This document shows, piece by piece, positions 1 through 8,208 of a stretch of 64,000 nt of DNA. The DNA comes from Kribbella jejuensis (lineage in GTDB: Bacteria > Actinomycetota > Actinomycetes > Propionibacteriales > Kribbellaceae), in NCBI RefSeq assembly GCF_006715085.1, contig NZ_VFMM01000001.1, forward strand, positions 310,001 through 374,000, in the 5' to 3' direction. The notes beneath the pieces were generated by a model. The model saw only the letters and a list, made by a program, of their open reading frames with translations. It ran no database searches and was not told where the DNA came from. The first letter of the stretch is position 1; each line of letters begins with the position of its first letter. The position numbers and the translations under genes were made by a program.

Positions 1-630
1 CGACCGGTCCGGGCACGCCGGGCCGACGTCTCGCGACGCGCGTTGCTGCGGCTCGGGCTGGTCGCCTCCGCGGCCGGCCTCCTCGAGGGGACCGCCCGGG
101 GAGCCAGTGCAGTGGCGACGCCGTCCGGGGTACGCCGATCCACCGGCTCGTTCGAACTCACGTCGTCCTCGGTCGCCGCGATCCCGGTCACGTCGTGGCT
201 CTTCGACCCGGTGCCCGACCTCGGCCTCACCTCCTGGCGGCTGACCGTGTCGAGCGGTGGCACCTCCCGGGACTGGTCCCTGGAGGATCTCGGCGAATGG
301 GACGACCGGCTGATCGCCGTCCTGGACTGCACCGGCGGGTGGTGGACGGAGCAGGAGTGGTCCGGCGTACGAGTGAGCAGGCTGCTCCCCGACGGTGCGA
401 CCGGAACGGTCAAGGTGACGAGCGCGACGGGCTACCACCGTCGGCTGCCGCTGACCGACCACCTACTCCTCGCCACTGGCATCGGTGGCAACGCCCTCAC
501 CGCCGGGCACGGCGCCCCGGCGCGCCTGGTGGTCCCCGGCCGGCGCGGCTACCACTGGGTCAAATGGGTGGTCCGCATCGATCTCGACAGCCACCCGTGG
601 TGGGTCGAGGCTCCACTGCCGCTGCAGTGA
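1..630 (+). CDS. Molybdopterin-dependent oxidoreductase, sulfite-oxidase type, C-terminal part
   Basis: The reading frame is open from the first base, so the 5' end lies outside the window and 209 residues are visible. They cover most of a sulfite-oxidase-fold molybdenum cofactor domain. The motif LDCTGGWW carries the cysteine expected to ligate molybdenum, and the later HGAPARLVVPGRRGYHWVKWV is a family signature. A short hydrophobic stretch after an arginine pair (RRALLRLGLVASAAGLL) precedes the domain. In related actinobacterial proteins this position joins an N-terminal membrane domain to the cofactor domain, so a membrane-anchored enzyme is likely. The substrate cannot be read from the sequence. 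It ends 27 bases from the convergent fucosidase gene, with no clear terminator between them. Confidence 0.85.
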   Translation, partial: RPVRARRADVSRRALLRLGLVASAAGLLEGTARGASAVATPSGVRRSTGSFELTSSSVAAIPVTSWLFDPVPDLGLTSWRLTVSSGGTSRDWSLEDLGEWDDRLIAVLDCTGGWWTEQEWSGVRVSRLLPDGATGTVKVTSATGYHRRLPLTDHLLLATGIGGNALTAGHGAPARLVVPGRRGYHWVKWVVRIDLDSHPWWVEAPLPLQ

Positions 631-657
631 CACCTCGACCCACCGCTCCCGTTCAGA

Positions 658-1998
658 TCATTCGGTCGCCAGGTCGAGGGCCAGGCAGTTGGCGAACTCG
701 ACCGGTTGTTTGTCGGGCAGGCGGACGACCAGGGTGCCGTGAGCCTGCTCGAAGTCGACCGGGCCGTGGCCGAGCAGGCGGACGCCGGCTACGGATTCGT
801 GGCCGGCCAGGCTGCGGATCACCGCGCGGCCGTCGTCGGGCCACGCCAACTGGAAGGCGTAGACGGTGTTGTCGCGGCGGGTGAACCGGAAGTCGGAACT
901 CGTCCAGTTCACCCTGTCCTCGGTGAAGCCGTCGATGACCACGCTGCGCGGACCCTCGCCGAACACCCGGAACGGCCGGGTGCCGTAGATGCCCTCGCCG
1001 CAGACCCGCATCCAGGCACCGAGATCCTCCAGGATCCGGGTGCACTCGAGGTCGAGCGAGCCGTCGGGCAACTGCGGCACGTTCAGCAGCAGGTTGCCGT
1101 TCTTCGACACGATGTCGACCAGCATCTCGACGACGTGCCCCGCGGTCTTGTAGACGTCGCGCACGTTGTAGAACCAGTCGCCGATCGAGGTGTCGGTCTG
1201 CCACGGCGCAGCACCGATTGCAGGGATCTGGCTGCGTTCGATGTCCATCACACCGACCGCGCTGATCTCCGGCCGGCGGTCCTTCTGCTGGTAGACGGCC
1301 CGGTTCGCGCCGTGCACCTGCGCGCTCGTGTTGTACAGGTGCGACACCGCCCGCAGGCCGGGCGTGTAGTCGACCTCGCCGAACGGCAGTGCTCCGTCGG
1401 AGTACAGCAGGTCGGGCTGGAACCGGTCGATCATCTCGGTCACCGACTCGAGCCAGTAGTGGTGCCAGGCCGGATCGTCGGTGTACCAGGGATCCGGCAC
1501 CTCACCGCCCTCGGTGGCCTTCATCCAGGTGTACGACGCGCCGAGGTGCTCGGTGATACCGAACGGCAGCCCGTGCGCGTCCGCGGCGGCCTTCCACAAC
1601 GCGACGATGTCCTTGCCCGGACCGGCCTTGACCGAGTTCCAGGGGTTCACCGCCGAGTCGTAGTTGAAGAAGTTGTCGTGGTGCACGGTCTGCGCGACGA
1701 AGTACCGCGCTCCGGCGGCGACGAACTGCTCCATCAGCGCGTCCGGGTCGAACCGCTCGGCCTTCCACAGCCGGACGACGTCCTCGTACCCGAACTGCGA
1801 CGGCGGCCCGTAGGTCCGCAGGTGGTAGCGGTACTGGTCGCTGCCCTCGCGGTACATGTGCCGGGCGTACCAGTCGCCGTACCGCGGGACCGCCTGCGGC
1901 CCCCAGTGCGACCAGATCCCGAACTTCGCGTCCCGGAACCACTCCGGACACTGGAACGTGCGCAGGGACTCGAAACTGGACTCGAACGTGTTTGTCAT
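658..1998 (-). CDS. Alpha-L-fucosidase, GH29
   Basis: A 446-residue protein without a signal peptide, so it probably acts in the cytoplasm on imported fuco-oligosaccharides. It opens with the GH29 (beta/alpha)8 barrel signature (WFRDAKFGIWSHWGPQAVP, about residues 20-38). It continues with YFVAQTVHHDNF, the variant of the family YVVLTAKHHDGF motif. DLLYSDG (Asp201) is the probable nucleophile; most relatives have a W-x-D form here. The C-terminal region includes WFYNVRDVYKTAGHVVEMLVDIVSKNGN-type GH29 sequence. It is the last gene of a leftward operon, and its ATG overlaps the stop of the binding-protein gene in an ATGA arrangement. That overlap fixes the start at 1998. Confidence 0.93.
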   Translation of the reverse strand: MTNTFESSFESLRTFQCPEWFRDAKFGIWSHWGPQAVPRYGDWYARHMYREGSDQYRYHLRTYGPPSQFGYEDVVRLWKAERFDPDALMEQFVAAGARYFVAQTVHHDNFFNYDSAVNPWNSVKAGPGKDIVALWKAAADAHGLPFGITEHLGASYTWMKATEGGEVPDPWYTDDPAWHHYWLESVTEMIDRFQPDLLYSDGALPFGEVDYTPGLRAVSHLYNTSAQVHGANRAVYQQKDRRPEISAVGVMDIERSQIPAIGAAPWQTDTSIGDWFYNVRDVYKTAGHVVEMLVDIVSKNGNLLLNVPQLPDGSLDLECTRILEDLGAWMRVCGEGIYGTRPFRVFGEGPRSVVIDGFTEDRVNWTSSDFRFTRRDNTVYAFQLAWPDDGRAVIRSLAGHESVAGVRLLGHGPVDFEQAHGTLVVRLPDKQPVEFANCLALDLATE

Positions 1999-3677
1999 TT
2001 GGGCACCTTGTCGTAGGCGGTCTGCTGGATCTCCAGGTAGCGCTTCAGTCCCAGGCTGTCGAGGCCCTTGACGTAAGCGTCCCAATCGGTGTCGATGTTC
2101 TTCGAGCCGGTGACGAATTGGAGCGCGTTCTGCTGGACGTAGTTGTCGATGTTGGTCTGCAGGGTCGCGAGCTCGTTGGCCTGAGCCGGGTCGATCCACA
2201 CCTTCCAGAACGGGTAGATCTGGGCCTTGTCCTCGTGACCGGCGTACAGCTTTGTCGCTTCGTAGAGCTTGCGTTCGTATCCCGCCTGCGAGTAGATGTC
2301 GGTGCCGATCGCCTCGGAGTTCCGGAAGTGGGCGGTGTTGTTGTACTGCGCCATCGCGCCCCAGCCGGAGTTCCGCGGCGCCGTGCCGGGCTTCTGCGGG
2401 ATCTGCTTGAAGATCGGCTTCAGCGACTTGTCGAGCGCGACGTCACCGGGGCCCGGATCGGTCCAGCCCTTGCCCTTCATCCCGAACTGACCGTTGATCT
2501 GACCCTGGTCGGTGAAGATGTAGTCGAGCATCTTGATCGCAGCGATCTGCTTCTCCGGCGTCGCCTTGCTGGTCAGCACGAACGTCGCACCGGGCGCGCT
2601 CGGGAAGTTGTAGCCGGTGTAGTTCTTGCCTTCCGGACCGGTCAGCGGCGGTACGGCGTCGTACTGCTTGTCCCGTCCGTCGGCCGAACCGGTGTTGACG
2701 AAGATGCCCGGGTGCAGCACGGTCGCGGACCCGAGGATCACCGAGCCGGCGTGGTTGCCCTGCTGCGAGAGCGCGTCCCCGTTCTGGGTGAAGGCGCCCT
2801 TGTCGATCAAGCCTTCCTTGTACAGCGAGTTGAGGTACTTGAGGCCTTCTCGCCAGCCGTCCTTGTTCGCCTGGATGTCGACCTTGCCGTTGTTCAGCAC
2901 CAGGGCCGAGTTGTTGTACCCGCTGGAACCCTGCGGGTCGTAGATGAACGCGTTCATGAAGTACGGGATCAGGAAGTCCCGCACATCGGCGCTGAGCGGG
3001 ATCTCGTCCGCCTTGCCGTTGCCGTTCGGGTCCTGGGTCTTGAACGCCTCCAGGACCTTGCGCATGTCCTCGGTCGTCTTCGGTTGCTGCAGTCCGAGCT
3101 TCTTCAGCCAGGCCGAGTTCATCCAGAGCTTGTCCTGGTACGAGCAGTGGAAGCAGTCCACCCACTGCGGCAGGCCGTAGATCTTACCGTCCGGCGCGGT
3201 GGCCATCGACTTCCACTCGGGGGTGGAGTCCAAGGCCTTCTTGATGTTCGGCGCGTACTGGTCGATGAGCTGGTTCAGCGGTACGACGACGCCCTGGTTC
3301 GACAGCTTGAGCAGGTCGGTCTGGGTGAACTGGTCGACCCACGGGATCAGCAGGTACAGGTCCGGGTAGTCGCCGCTGGCCAGTGAGATCTGCCGCTTCT
3401 CCTTGGCCGGACCACCGTCGTAGGTCGTGGTCTGCCACTTGATCGTGATGTTGAACTTCTGCTGGATCAGCTTGGTGAAGTCGTTGGTGGCCAGGTTCGT
3501 GTCGGCCGACTGCGGCGCGAACACGTTCAGCGTGACGGCCGGGTTCCCGGTGATCGTCGGCAACGGCTTGCTGCTGGAATCGTTCGAGCTGCCTCCGGAA
3601 CAGGCCGCGAGGGCGAACGCGAGGAGGCTGATGCCGGCGATCGCGGCACGCCTCCGCCTACTGAATTTGACAGACAT
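1995..3677 (-). CDS. Extracellular sugar-binding lipoprotein of ABC transporter (LplA/YtcQ type)
   Basis: A 560-residue protein. The N-terminus is a lipoprotein signal: basic MSVKFSRRRR, a hydrophobic core, then LAAC with the lipidated cysteine at residue 26. The body is a long cluster-B type solute-binding protein with aromatic-rich segments, as in the LplA/YtcQ group that feeds oligosaccharides to LplB/YtcP permeases. The ATG at 3677 is preceded by GAGGAA five bases upstream. The gene lies between the permease genes and the GH29 fucosidase. Its ligand is therefore likely a fucosylated oligosaccharide, which is inference from neighbours only. Confidence 0.92.
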   Translation of the reverse strand: MSVKFSRRRRAAIAGISLLAFALAACSGGSSNDSSSKPLPTITGNPAVTLNVFAPQSADTNLATNDFTKLIQQKFNITIKWQTTTYDGGPAKEKRQISLASGDYPDLYLLIPWVDQFTQTDLLKLSNQGVVVPLNQLIDQYAPNIKKALDSTPEWKSMATAPDGKIYGLPQWVDCFHCSYQDKLWMNSAWLKKLGLQQPKTTEDMRKVLEAFKTQDPNGNGKADEIPLSADVRDFLIPYFMNAFIYDPQGSSGYNNSALVLNNGKVDIQANKDGWREGLKYLNSLYKEGLIDKGAFTQNGDALSQQGNHAGSVILGSATVLHPGIFVNTGSADGRDKQYDAVPPLTGPEGKNYTGYNFPSAPGATFVLTSKATPEKQIAAIKMLDYIFTDQGQINGQFGMKGKGWTDPGPGDVALDKSLKPIFKQIPQKPGTAPRNSGWGAMAQYNNTAHFRNSEAIGTDIYSQAGYERKLYEATKLYAGHEDKAQIYPFWKVWIDPAQANELATLQTNIDNYVQQNALQFVTGSKNIDTDWDAYVKGLDSLGLKRYLEIQQTAYDKVPK

Positions 3678-3721
3678 GGGTTCCTCACAGAGACGGGGAC
3701 AGGTCGGAGTGGTACCGGAGA

Positions 3722-4672
3722 TCAGCCCTTGACGGCGCCGATCAGGATTCCCTTGGTGAAGTAGCGCGCGACGAACGGGTAGATCAGCAGCACCGGCACG
3801 CTCGCCACCACGATCAGCGAGTACTTGAGCAGGTCGGCAAGCTGCTGGCGCTGGATGACGACCGACGCGTCGACGGCTCCGCCGCCGGTCGTGTTGAGGA
3901 TGAGGATGTTTCGCAGCACGAGTTGCAGCGGGAACAGGTCCGGGTTCTTCAGGTAGATCAGCGCGTCGAAGTAGGAGTTCCACTGCATGATCGCGTACAT
4001 CAACGCGACCACGGCGATCATCGGCTTGGCCAGTGGGATCACCACCGACCACAGGAAGCGGAGGTCGCCGCAGCCGTCGAGTTGCGACGCCTCGACGAGT
4101 TCCTCGGGGATGGCGGTGCGGAAATAGGTGCGGGCGATGATCACCTGCCAGACACCGATCGCCTGCGGAATGATCAACGCCCACCGGGTGTCGAGCAGAC
4201 CGGCCGACTGCACGACGAGGTAGGTCGGGATCAGCCCGCCGGTGAACAGCATCGTGAACAGGATCAGTGTCATCACGACGTTCCGGCCGACCAGCGTCCG
4301 GCGCGACAGCGGATAGGCGATCGCGATCGTCATCGTGACGCTGACGATCGTCCCGACGACCGTGTAGAACAGCGAGTTCAGATAGCCCTGGATGATCTGC
4401 GGATTCTCGAACACGGCGTGATAACCGCGCAGCGAGAAGTCGACCGGCCAGAACAGCACCCGGCCCGACGACACCGCCTCCGGACTGCTGAACGAACTCG
4501 CCACGATGTACAACAACGGCAACAGCACGACGAGCAAGAAGACGCCCAGCAGCAGGTACACACAGAACAAGAAGATCCGGTCCGTGCGCGGCTCGCGGAT
4601 CCGCCGTGCCCGCGCCGCGCGGCGCTCCAACCGCTTGCTGGCCGGCGTAGTCGTTTCGGTCAACGTCGTCAT
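3722..4672 (-). CDS. Carbohydrate ABC transporter permease (YtcP/CUT1 type)
   Basis: A 316-residue inner-membrane permease with a basic cytoplasmic N-terminus (about residues 12-30) and six predicted spans. The EAA loop that contacts the ATPase is visible as EELVEASQLDGCGDLRFLWSVV, here EAS rather than the common EAA. The C-terminus (YPFVARYFTKGILIGAVKG) is the standard ending of the YtcP/MalG-like subunit. The start overlaps the stop of the upstream permease (ATGA), so the two subunits are translationally coupled. No ATP-binding subunit is encoded nearby. In actinobacteria such importers commonly share one MsiK-like ATPase encoded elsewhere. Confidence 0.93.
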   Translation of the reverse strand: MTTLTETTTPASKRLERRAARARRIREPRTDRIFLFCVYLLLGVFLLVVLLPLLYIVASSFSSPEAVSSGRVLFWPVDFSLRGYHAVFENPQIIQGYLNSLFYTVVGTIVSVTMTIAIAYPLSRRTLVGRNVVMTLILFTMLFTGGLIPTYLVVQSAGLLDTRWALIIPQAIGVWQVIIARTYFRTAIPEELVEASQLDGCGDLRFLWSVVIPLAKPMIAVVALMYAIMQWNSYFDALIYLKNPDLFPLQLVLRNILILNTTGGGAVDASVVIQRQQLADLLKYSLIVVASVPVLLIYPFVARYFTKGILIGAVKG

Positions 4673-5661
4673 GACCACAGTCCGTTCCCGGTGACTCGTT
4701 TCGCGATCACATTCACGATCAGCAGCAGGGCCAGGTTGATCACCGAGTTGAACAGGCCCACCGCGGTCGCCCCGCTGAAGTCCGCGTTCAGCAGACCGGT
4801 CTTGTACACGTACGTCGCGATGATCTCGGACTGGCTCAGGTTCAACGGGTTCTGCAGCAGGAACGCCTTCTCGAACCCGATCGCCATGATGTTGCCGACC
4901 GCAAGAACCAGGATGATCACCGCCGTCGGCATGATGCCCGGCAGATCGACATGCAGAATCCGCCGCAGCCGGCTCGCACCGTCCACCCGCGCGGCCTCGT
5001 GCAGCGCCGGATCGATCCCGGCCAACGCCGCCAGGTAGATCACCGCGGAGTACCCAGTCGTCTGCCAGACGTCGGACCACACATAGATGTGCCGGAAGTA
5101 GTCCGGGTTACCGAGGAAGTCGATCGCCGGTACGCCGAAGAACCCGAGCCCCTCGTTGACGATGCCGAGTCGCGGCGACAGCACCAGGATCGTCATCGAG
5201 ACGACCACGACGGTGGAGATGAAGTACGGCGCGTACGTCACCATCTGCACCGTGCGCTTGAAGACACCGTTGCGGACCTCGTTCAAGGCCAGCGCGAGCA
5301 CGATCGCGATCGGGAAGCTTGCCGCCACTGTGTAGAGCGAGAGCACGAAGGTGTTCTTCACCAGGGTCCAGAACACCGGGTTGTGGAAGAACAGGTCGAA
5401 GTTCTGCCACCCGACCCACGGACTCCCCCAAATGCCCTTGATCACGTTGTAGCTCTTGAACGCCAGCACCGCGTTCGACATCGGGATGTACTTGAACACC
5501 GCGAACCACAGCAGCGGCACGACCATCAACAAATACAGCGTCCAGTGCCGCCGCAGGCTGCGCCGCAGTCCTTGAACACCCGGGCGTTCGCGCCGCCGAC
5601 GACGCGTACGCCGGGCAGGCGTCTCACCGGCCGGTGGCCGGACCGTGGTCAGGGTTGCCAT
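4669..5661 (-). CDS. Carbohydrate ABC transporter permease (LplB type)
   Basis: A 330-residue inner-membrane protein, partner of the next permease. After an Arg-rich N-terminus (about residues 18-40) comes the first span (LYLLMVVPLLWFAVFKYIP). The typical LplB segment AVLAFKSYNVIKGIWGSPWVGW follows. The EAA loop is HEAARVDGASRLRRILHVDLPGI. The start at 5661 is preceded by GGAGGTCCC. It lies 35 bases downstream of the GH95 gene in the same direction. The order enzyme, permease, permease, binding protein, enzyme suggests one transcript for uptake and cleavage of fucosylated sugars. Confidence 0.92.
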   Translation of the reverse strand: MATLTTVRPPAGETPARRTRRRRRERPGVQGLRRSLRRHWTLYLLMVVPLLWFAVFKYIPMSNAVLAFKSYNVIKGIWGSPWVGWQNFDLFFHNPVFWTLVKNTFVLSLYTVAASFPIAIVLALALNEVRNGVFKRTVQMVTYAPYFISTVVVVSMTILVLSPRLGIVNEGLGFFGVPAIDFLGNPDYFRHIYVWSDVWQTTGYSAVIYLAALAGIDPALHEAARVDGASRLRRILHVDLPGIMPTAVIILVLAVGNIMAIGFEKAFLLQNPLNLSQSEIIATYVYKTGLLNADFSGATAVGLFNSVINLALLLIVNVIAKRVTGNGLWS

Positions 5662-5696
5662 GGGACCTCCTTCGGGGGTGCCGGTTTCAGGTCGGT

Positions 5697-8072
5697 TCAG
5701 GACGTGCTCAGGCGATGGGCGAGTCCCGCGATCAGCCGGACGCGCACCTGTCCGTCGCCGTACCGGACGGTCCGTTCCTGGTCGCGGTCGGCGGTCAGGA
5801 CGGCCTCGATGCCGTTCGGCGTCCAGGCGATGTCGACGACCACGCCGCCGCGAGCCCGCAGCCCGCTCACCCGTCCGCTGCTCCAGGCGTCGGGCAGTGC
5901 CGGCAGCAGGACGATGTCGCCGGTATGGCTCTGCAGCAGCATCTCGGCGATACCGGCGGTGGCACCGAAGTTGCCGTCGATCTGGAACGGCGGGTGCGCA
6001 CAGAACAGGTTCGGGTACACACCGGCGCCGCTTCCCGGCCGCCCGGTGGCCCGGTCGTCGGCCGGCCGGAGGAACGCCCTGATCAGCCGGTGCGCGCCCG
6101 CCGCGTCCTGCAGCCGCGCCCGCAGACAGATCTTCCAGGCGAGCGACCATCCGGTCGCCTCGTCACCACGCAGATCGAGTGAGCGCAAGGCCGCGGCCGC
6201 CAGTGCCGGGGTGGTGTCCGGAGTGATCGCATCACCGGGGTGTACGCCGACCAGGTGCGACATGTGCCGGTGGTGCGGATCCTCCTCCGGCAGATCGGCC
6301 GCCCATTCCTGCAGTTGCCCTCGCGCGCCGATCGGCGGTTCCGGCAGCCGCTTGCGTGCCGTGGAGATCTCGGCGACGAGCGGATCGACGACGTCCAGCA
6401 GTGCGGCGGCCTGCTCGACCCGGTGGAACAGATCCGAGATCAGGGCGAGGTCCATCGTCGACGACACGGTCACCGACGCGGGCTGCCCGTCCGGAGCGAT
6501 GTAGTCGTTCTCCGGCGAGGTCGACGGCGCCGTACCGAGGCTGCCGTCGGGCAGTTCGACCAGCCAGTCGAGGCAGAACTCGGCCGCGCCGCGCAACGTG
6601 CGCCACGATTCACCGAGGAACGAGAGATCGCCGGTGAACTCGTAGTGATCCCACAGATGCCGGGCCAGCCATGCGCCGGCCAACGGCCAGTTCGACCAGC
6701 GCGGATCGCCTTCGACCGGGTTCGCCCAGCACCAGGCGTCGGTGTTGTGGTGCGCGGTCCAGCCGCCGCAGCCGTAGCGTTCATGGGCGGTCGTGCGGCC
6801 CGCTTCCGCGAGGTGATCGATAAACCTCAGCAGTGGCTCGTGGCACTCGGGGAGGTTCGTCGTCTCGGCCGGCCAGTAGTTCATCTCGGTGTTGATGTTG
6901 ACGGTGAAGTTCGAACTCCACGGCGGTCGCAGGATGTCGTTCCAGATGCCCTGCAGGTTCGTCGGCAGGCCACCGGGCCGCGAACTCGCGACCATCAGGT
7001 AACGCCCGTAGTTGTAGGCGAGGGCCGCGAGCGCGGGGTCGTCGAGGTCGACCGACCCGGCCACCCGGACATCGGTCGGCTGCTCCGACACCTCAGGTAT
7101 CCCGACGAGTTCCAGCGACGACCGGCGGAAGAGCCGCCGGTGGTCCTTCAGATGATCCTCGAGGAGGTCGGCGAATCCGCGGCCGAGTGCGTTCGACACC
7201 GCACGATCCGCTCTGATCAGGCATTCGACAGCCGTCCGGTTCGGTGGCGTCGACGGTCCGTCGTACCCGGTAGCGGTGCAGAGCACCAGCACGATCTCGG
7301 TCGCGTCCTCGACCTCGAGCTGAGAATCCGTCGCCCGGACCTCGCCGTCGGTGAGCGATCGCAATGCGATCGCCGCCGCCATCCCTCGGTCCGCGCCGTC
7401 GGAGTACCGGATCGGCTCGGGGACGTCGCGGTGCGGGGGCGCGACGTCCGCCGGCGCCTGGAGCAGCAATCCCAGGCCGCCCTCGACCGCATGTCCGCGC
7501 GACTGCAGTAGCGACGACAACCGGCAGGTGAGCGCGAGCGCCGGCGCGGACGCCGACAGCCGCACCACGAGGACGTCGTCCGGTGCGCTGACGAAAACCT
7601 CCTGCTGAACGTGCTCGCCGTCGACGTCGTACTGCGTCGTCGCGACCGCCTCGTCGAGATCGAGCGCCCGCCGGTACGCCGTGACCGTGTCGTCGACCGG
7701 CGCGGAACCACCGACGCGCGTCTCGATCAACAGGTCTCCGAGCGGCAGGTACGCCTGCGAGTAACCGGAGTGGAAACCCCGCGCGAAGTCATGCGCCCGC
7801 CGGATGTCGCCCGCCCACAAGGCCTCGCGGACCGCCTGCACGGCGTCCGGTCCGGTCGCCCCGAGCGGAACCGACAACTGTCGCGCGGTCTCCGGACCAC
7901 CCGACCACAGCGTCTCGTCGTTGAGCGCGATGCGGTCGGTCGCGGTACCTCCGAAGCACATCGCGCCGATCCGGCCGTTGCCGAGTGGTAGGGCCTCCAG
8001 CCAGGTTGCGGCCGGCCGGTCGTACCACAGCCGCTGCCGGCCGGACCGAGCTGAGCTCACCAGGTCGCTCAT
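5697..8072 (-). CDS. Alpha-1,2-L-fucosidase-like glycoside hydrolase, GH95
   Basis: A 791-residue protein with the GH95 layout. An N-terminal beta domain opens with WYDRPAATWLEALPLGNGRIGAM. A central (alpha/alpha)6 barrel carries LQGIWND, NINTEMNYWPAETTNL and GWTAHHNTDAW. A C-terminal part contains FQIDGNFGATAGIAEMLLQS. These segments hold the Asn, Asp and Glu positions used in the AfcA-type inverting mechanism. There is no signal peptide, so it should be cytoplasmic. The start at 8072 is chosen for the GGAGG seven bases upstream; a longer in-frame extension has no ribosome site. It is the first gene of the leftward operon and shares a 136-bp divergent promoter region with the fuconate dehydratase gene. 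Confidence 0.93.
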   Translation of the reverse strand: MSDLVSSARSGRQRLWYDRPAATWLEALPLGNGRIGAMCFGGTATDRIALNDETLWSGGPETARQLSVPLGATGPDAVQAVREALWAGDIRRAHDFARGFHSGYSQAYLPLGDLLIETRVGGSAPVDDTVTAYRRALDLDEAVATTQYDVDGEHVQQEVFVSAPDDVLVVRLSASAPALALTCRLSSLLQSRGHAVEGGLGLLLQAPADVAPPHRDVPEPIRYSDGADRGMAAAIALRSLTDGEVRATDSQLEVEDATEIVLVLCTATGYDGPSTPPNRTAVECLIRADRAVSNALGRGFADLLEDHLKDHRRLFRRSSLELVGIPEVSEQPTDVRVAGSVDLDDPALAALAYNYGRYLMVASSRPGGLPTNLQGIWNDILRPPWSSNFTVNINTEMNYWPAETTNLPECHEPLLRFIDHLAEAGRTTAHERYGCGGWTAHHNTDAWCWANPVEGDPRWSNWPLAGAWLARHLWDHYEFTGDLSFLGESWRTLRGAAEFCLDWLVELPDGSLGTAPSTSPENDYIAPDGQPASVTVSSTMDLALISDLFHRVEQAAALLDVVDPLVAEISTARKRLPEPPIGARGQLQEWAADLPEEDPHHRHMSHLVGVHPGDAITPDTTPALAAAALRSLDLRGDEATGWSLAWKICLRARLQDAAGAHRLIRAFLRPADDRATGRPGSGAGVYPNLFCAHPPFQIDGNFGATAGIAEMLLQSHTGDIVLLPALPDAWSSGRVSGLRARGGVVVDIAWTPNGIEAVLTADRDQERTVRYGDGQVRVRLIAGLAHRLSTS

Positions 8073-8102
8073 TACATAACCTCCGTCGGGAAGACGAGGA
8101 TT

Positions 8103-8114
8103 AATCCCATGAAT
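8103..8114. promoter_or_regulatory. Candidate GntR operator, distal site of module A
   Basis: AATCCCATGAAT fits the shared form RATCCYAYSWAT. The same form occurs again 75 bases downstream and twice in the module B promoter. It lies in the divergent region between the GH95 operon and the fuconate dehydratase gene. Assignment to the FCD-type GntR regulators is inference from position and repetition. Confidence 0.45.
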
Positions 8115-8120
8115 CGCCCG

Positions 8121-8156
8121 GATCGTAGCGCTGTCGCGTGAGGTAGTCCATACTGA
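8121..8156. promoter_or_regulatory. Conserved promoter blocks of module A
   Basis: Two blocks are identical to the module B promoter: GATCGTAGCGCT (8121-8132) and GTCCATACTGA (8146-8156). They are exactly 25 bases apart start to start in both modules. CATACT within the second block resembles a -10 box. Everything between the blocks differs, so these bases appear to be under selection. Confidence 0.5.
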
Positions 8157-8177
8157 ACGACAGCTAATCGGAAGAAA

Positions 8178-8189
8178 GATCCTATCTAT
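8178..8189. promoter_or_regulatory. Candidate GntR operator, proximal site of module A
   Basis: GATCCTATCTAT, 31 bases before the dehydratase start, matches the module B proximal site at 11 of 12 positions. It is flanked by AGAAA and TTTCT, forming a loose inverted repeat. Confidence 0.45.
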
Positions 8190-8208
8190 TTCTGACAGTG
8201 AGGCCGCC

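Noticed and set aside
706..2016. Long plus-strand open frame opposite the GH29 gene.
   Set aside because: Such antisense frames are expected in high-GC DNA, and the minus strand encodes a clear fucosidase. The Val/Arg/Asp-rich product has no recognisable motif.
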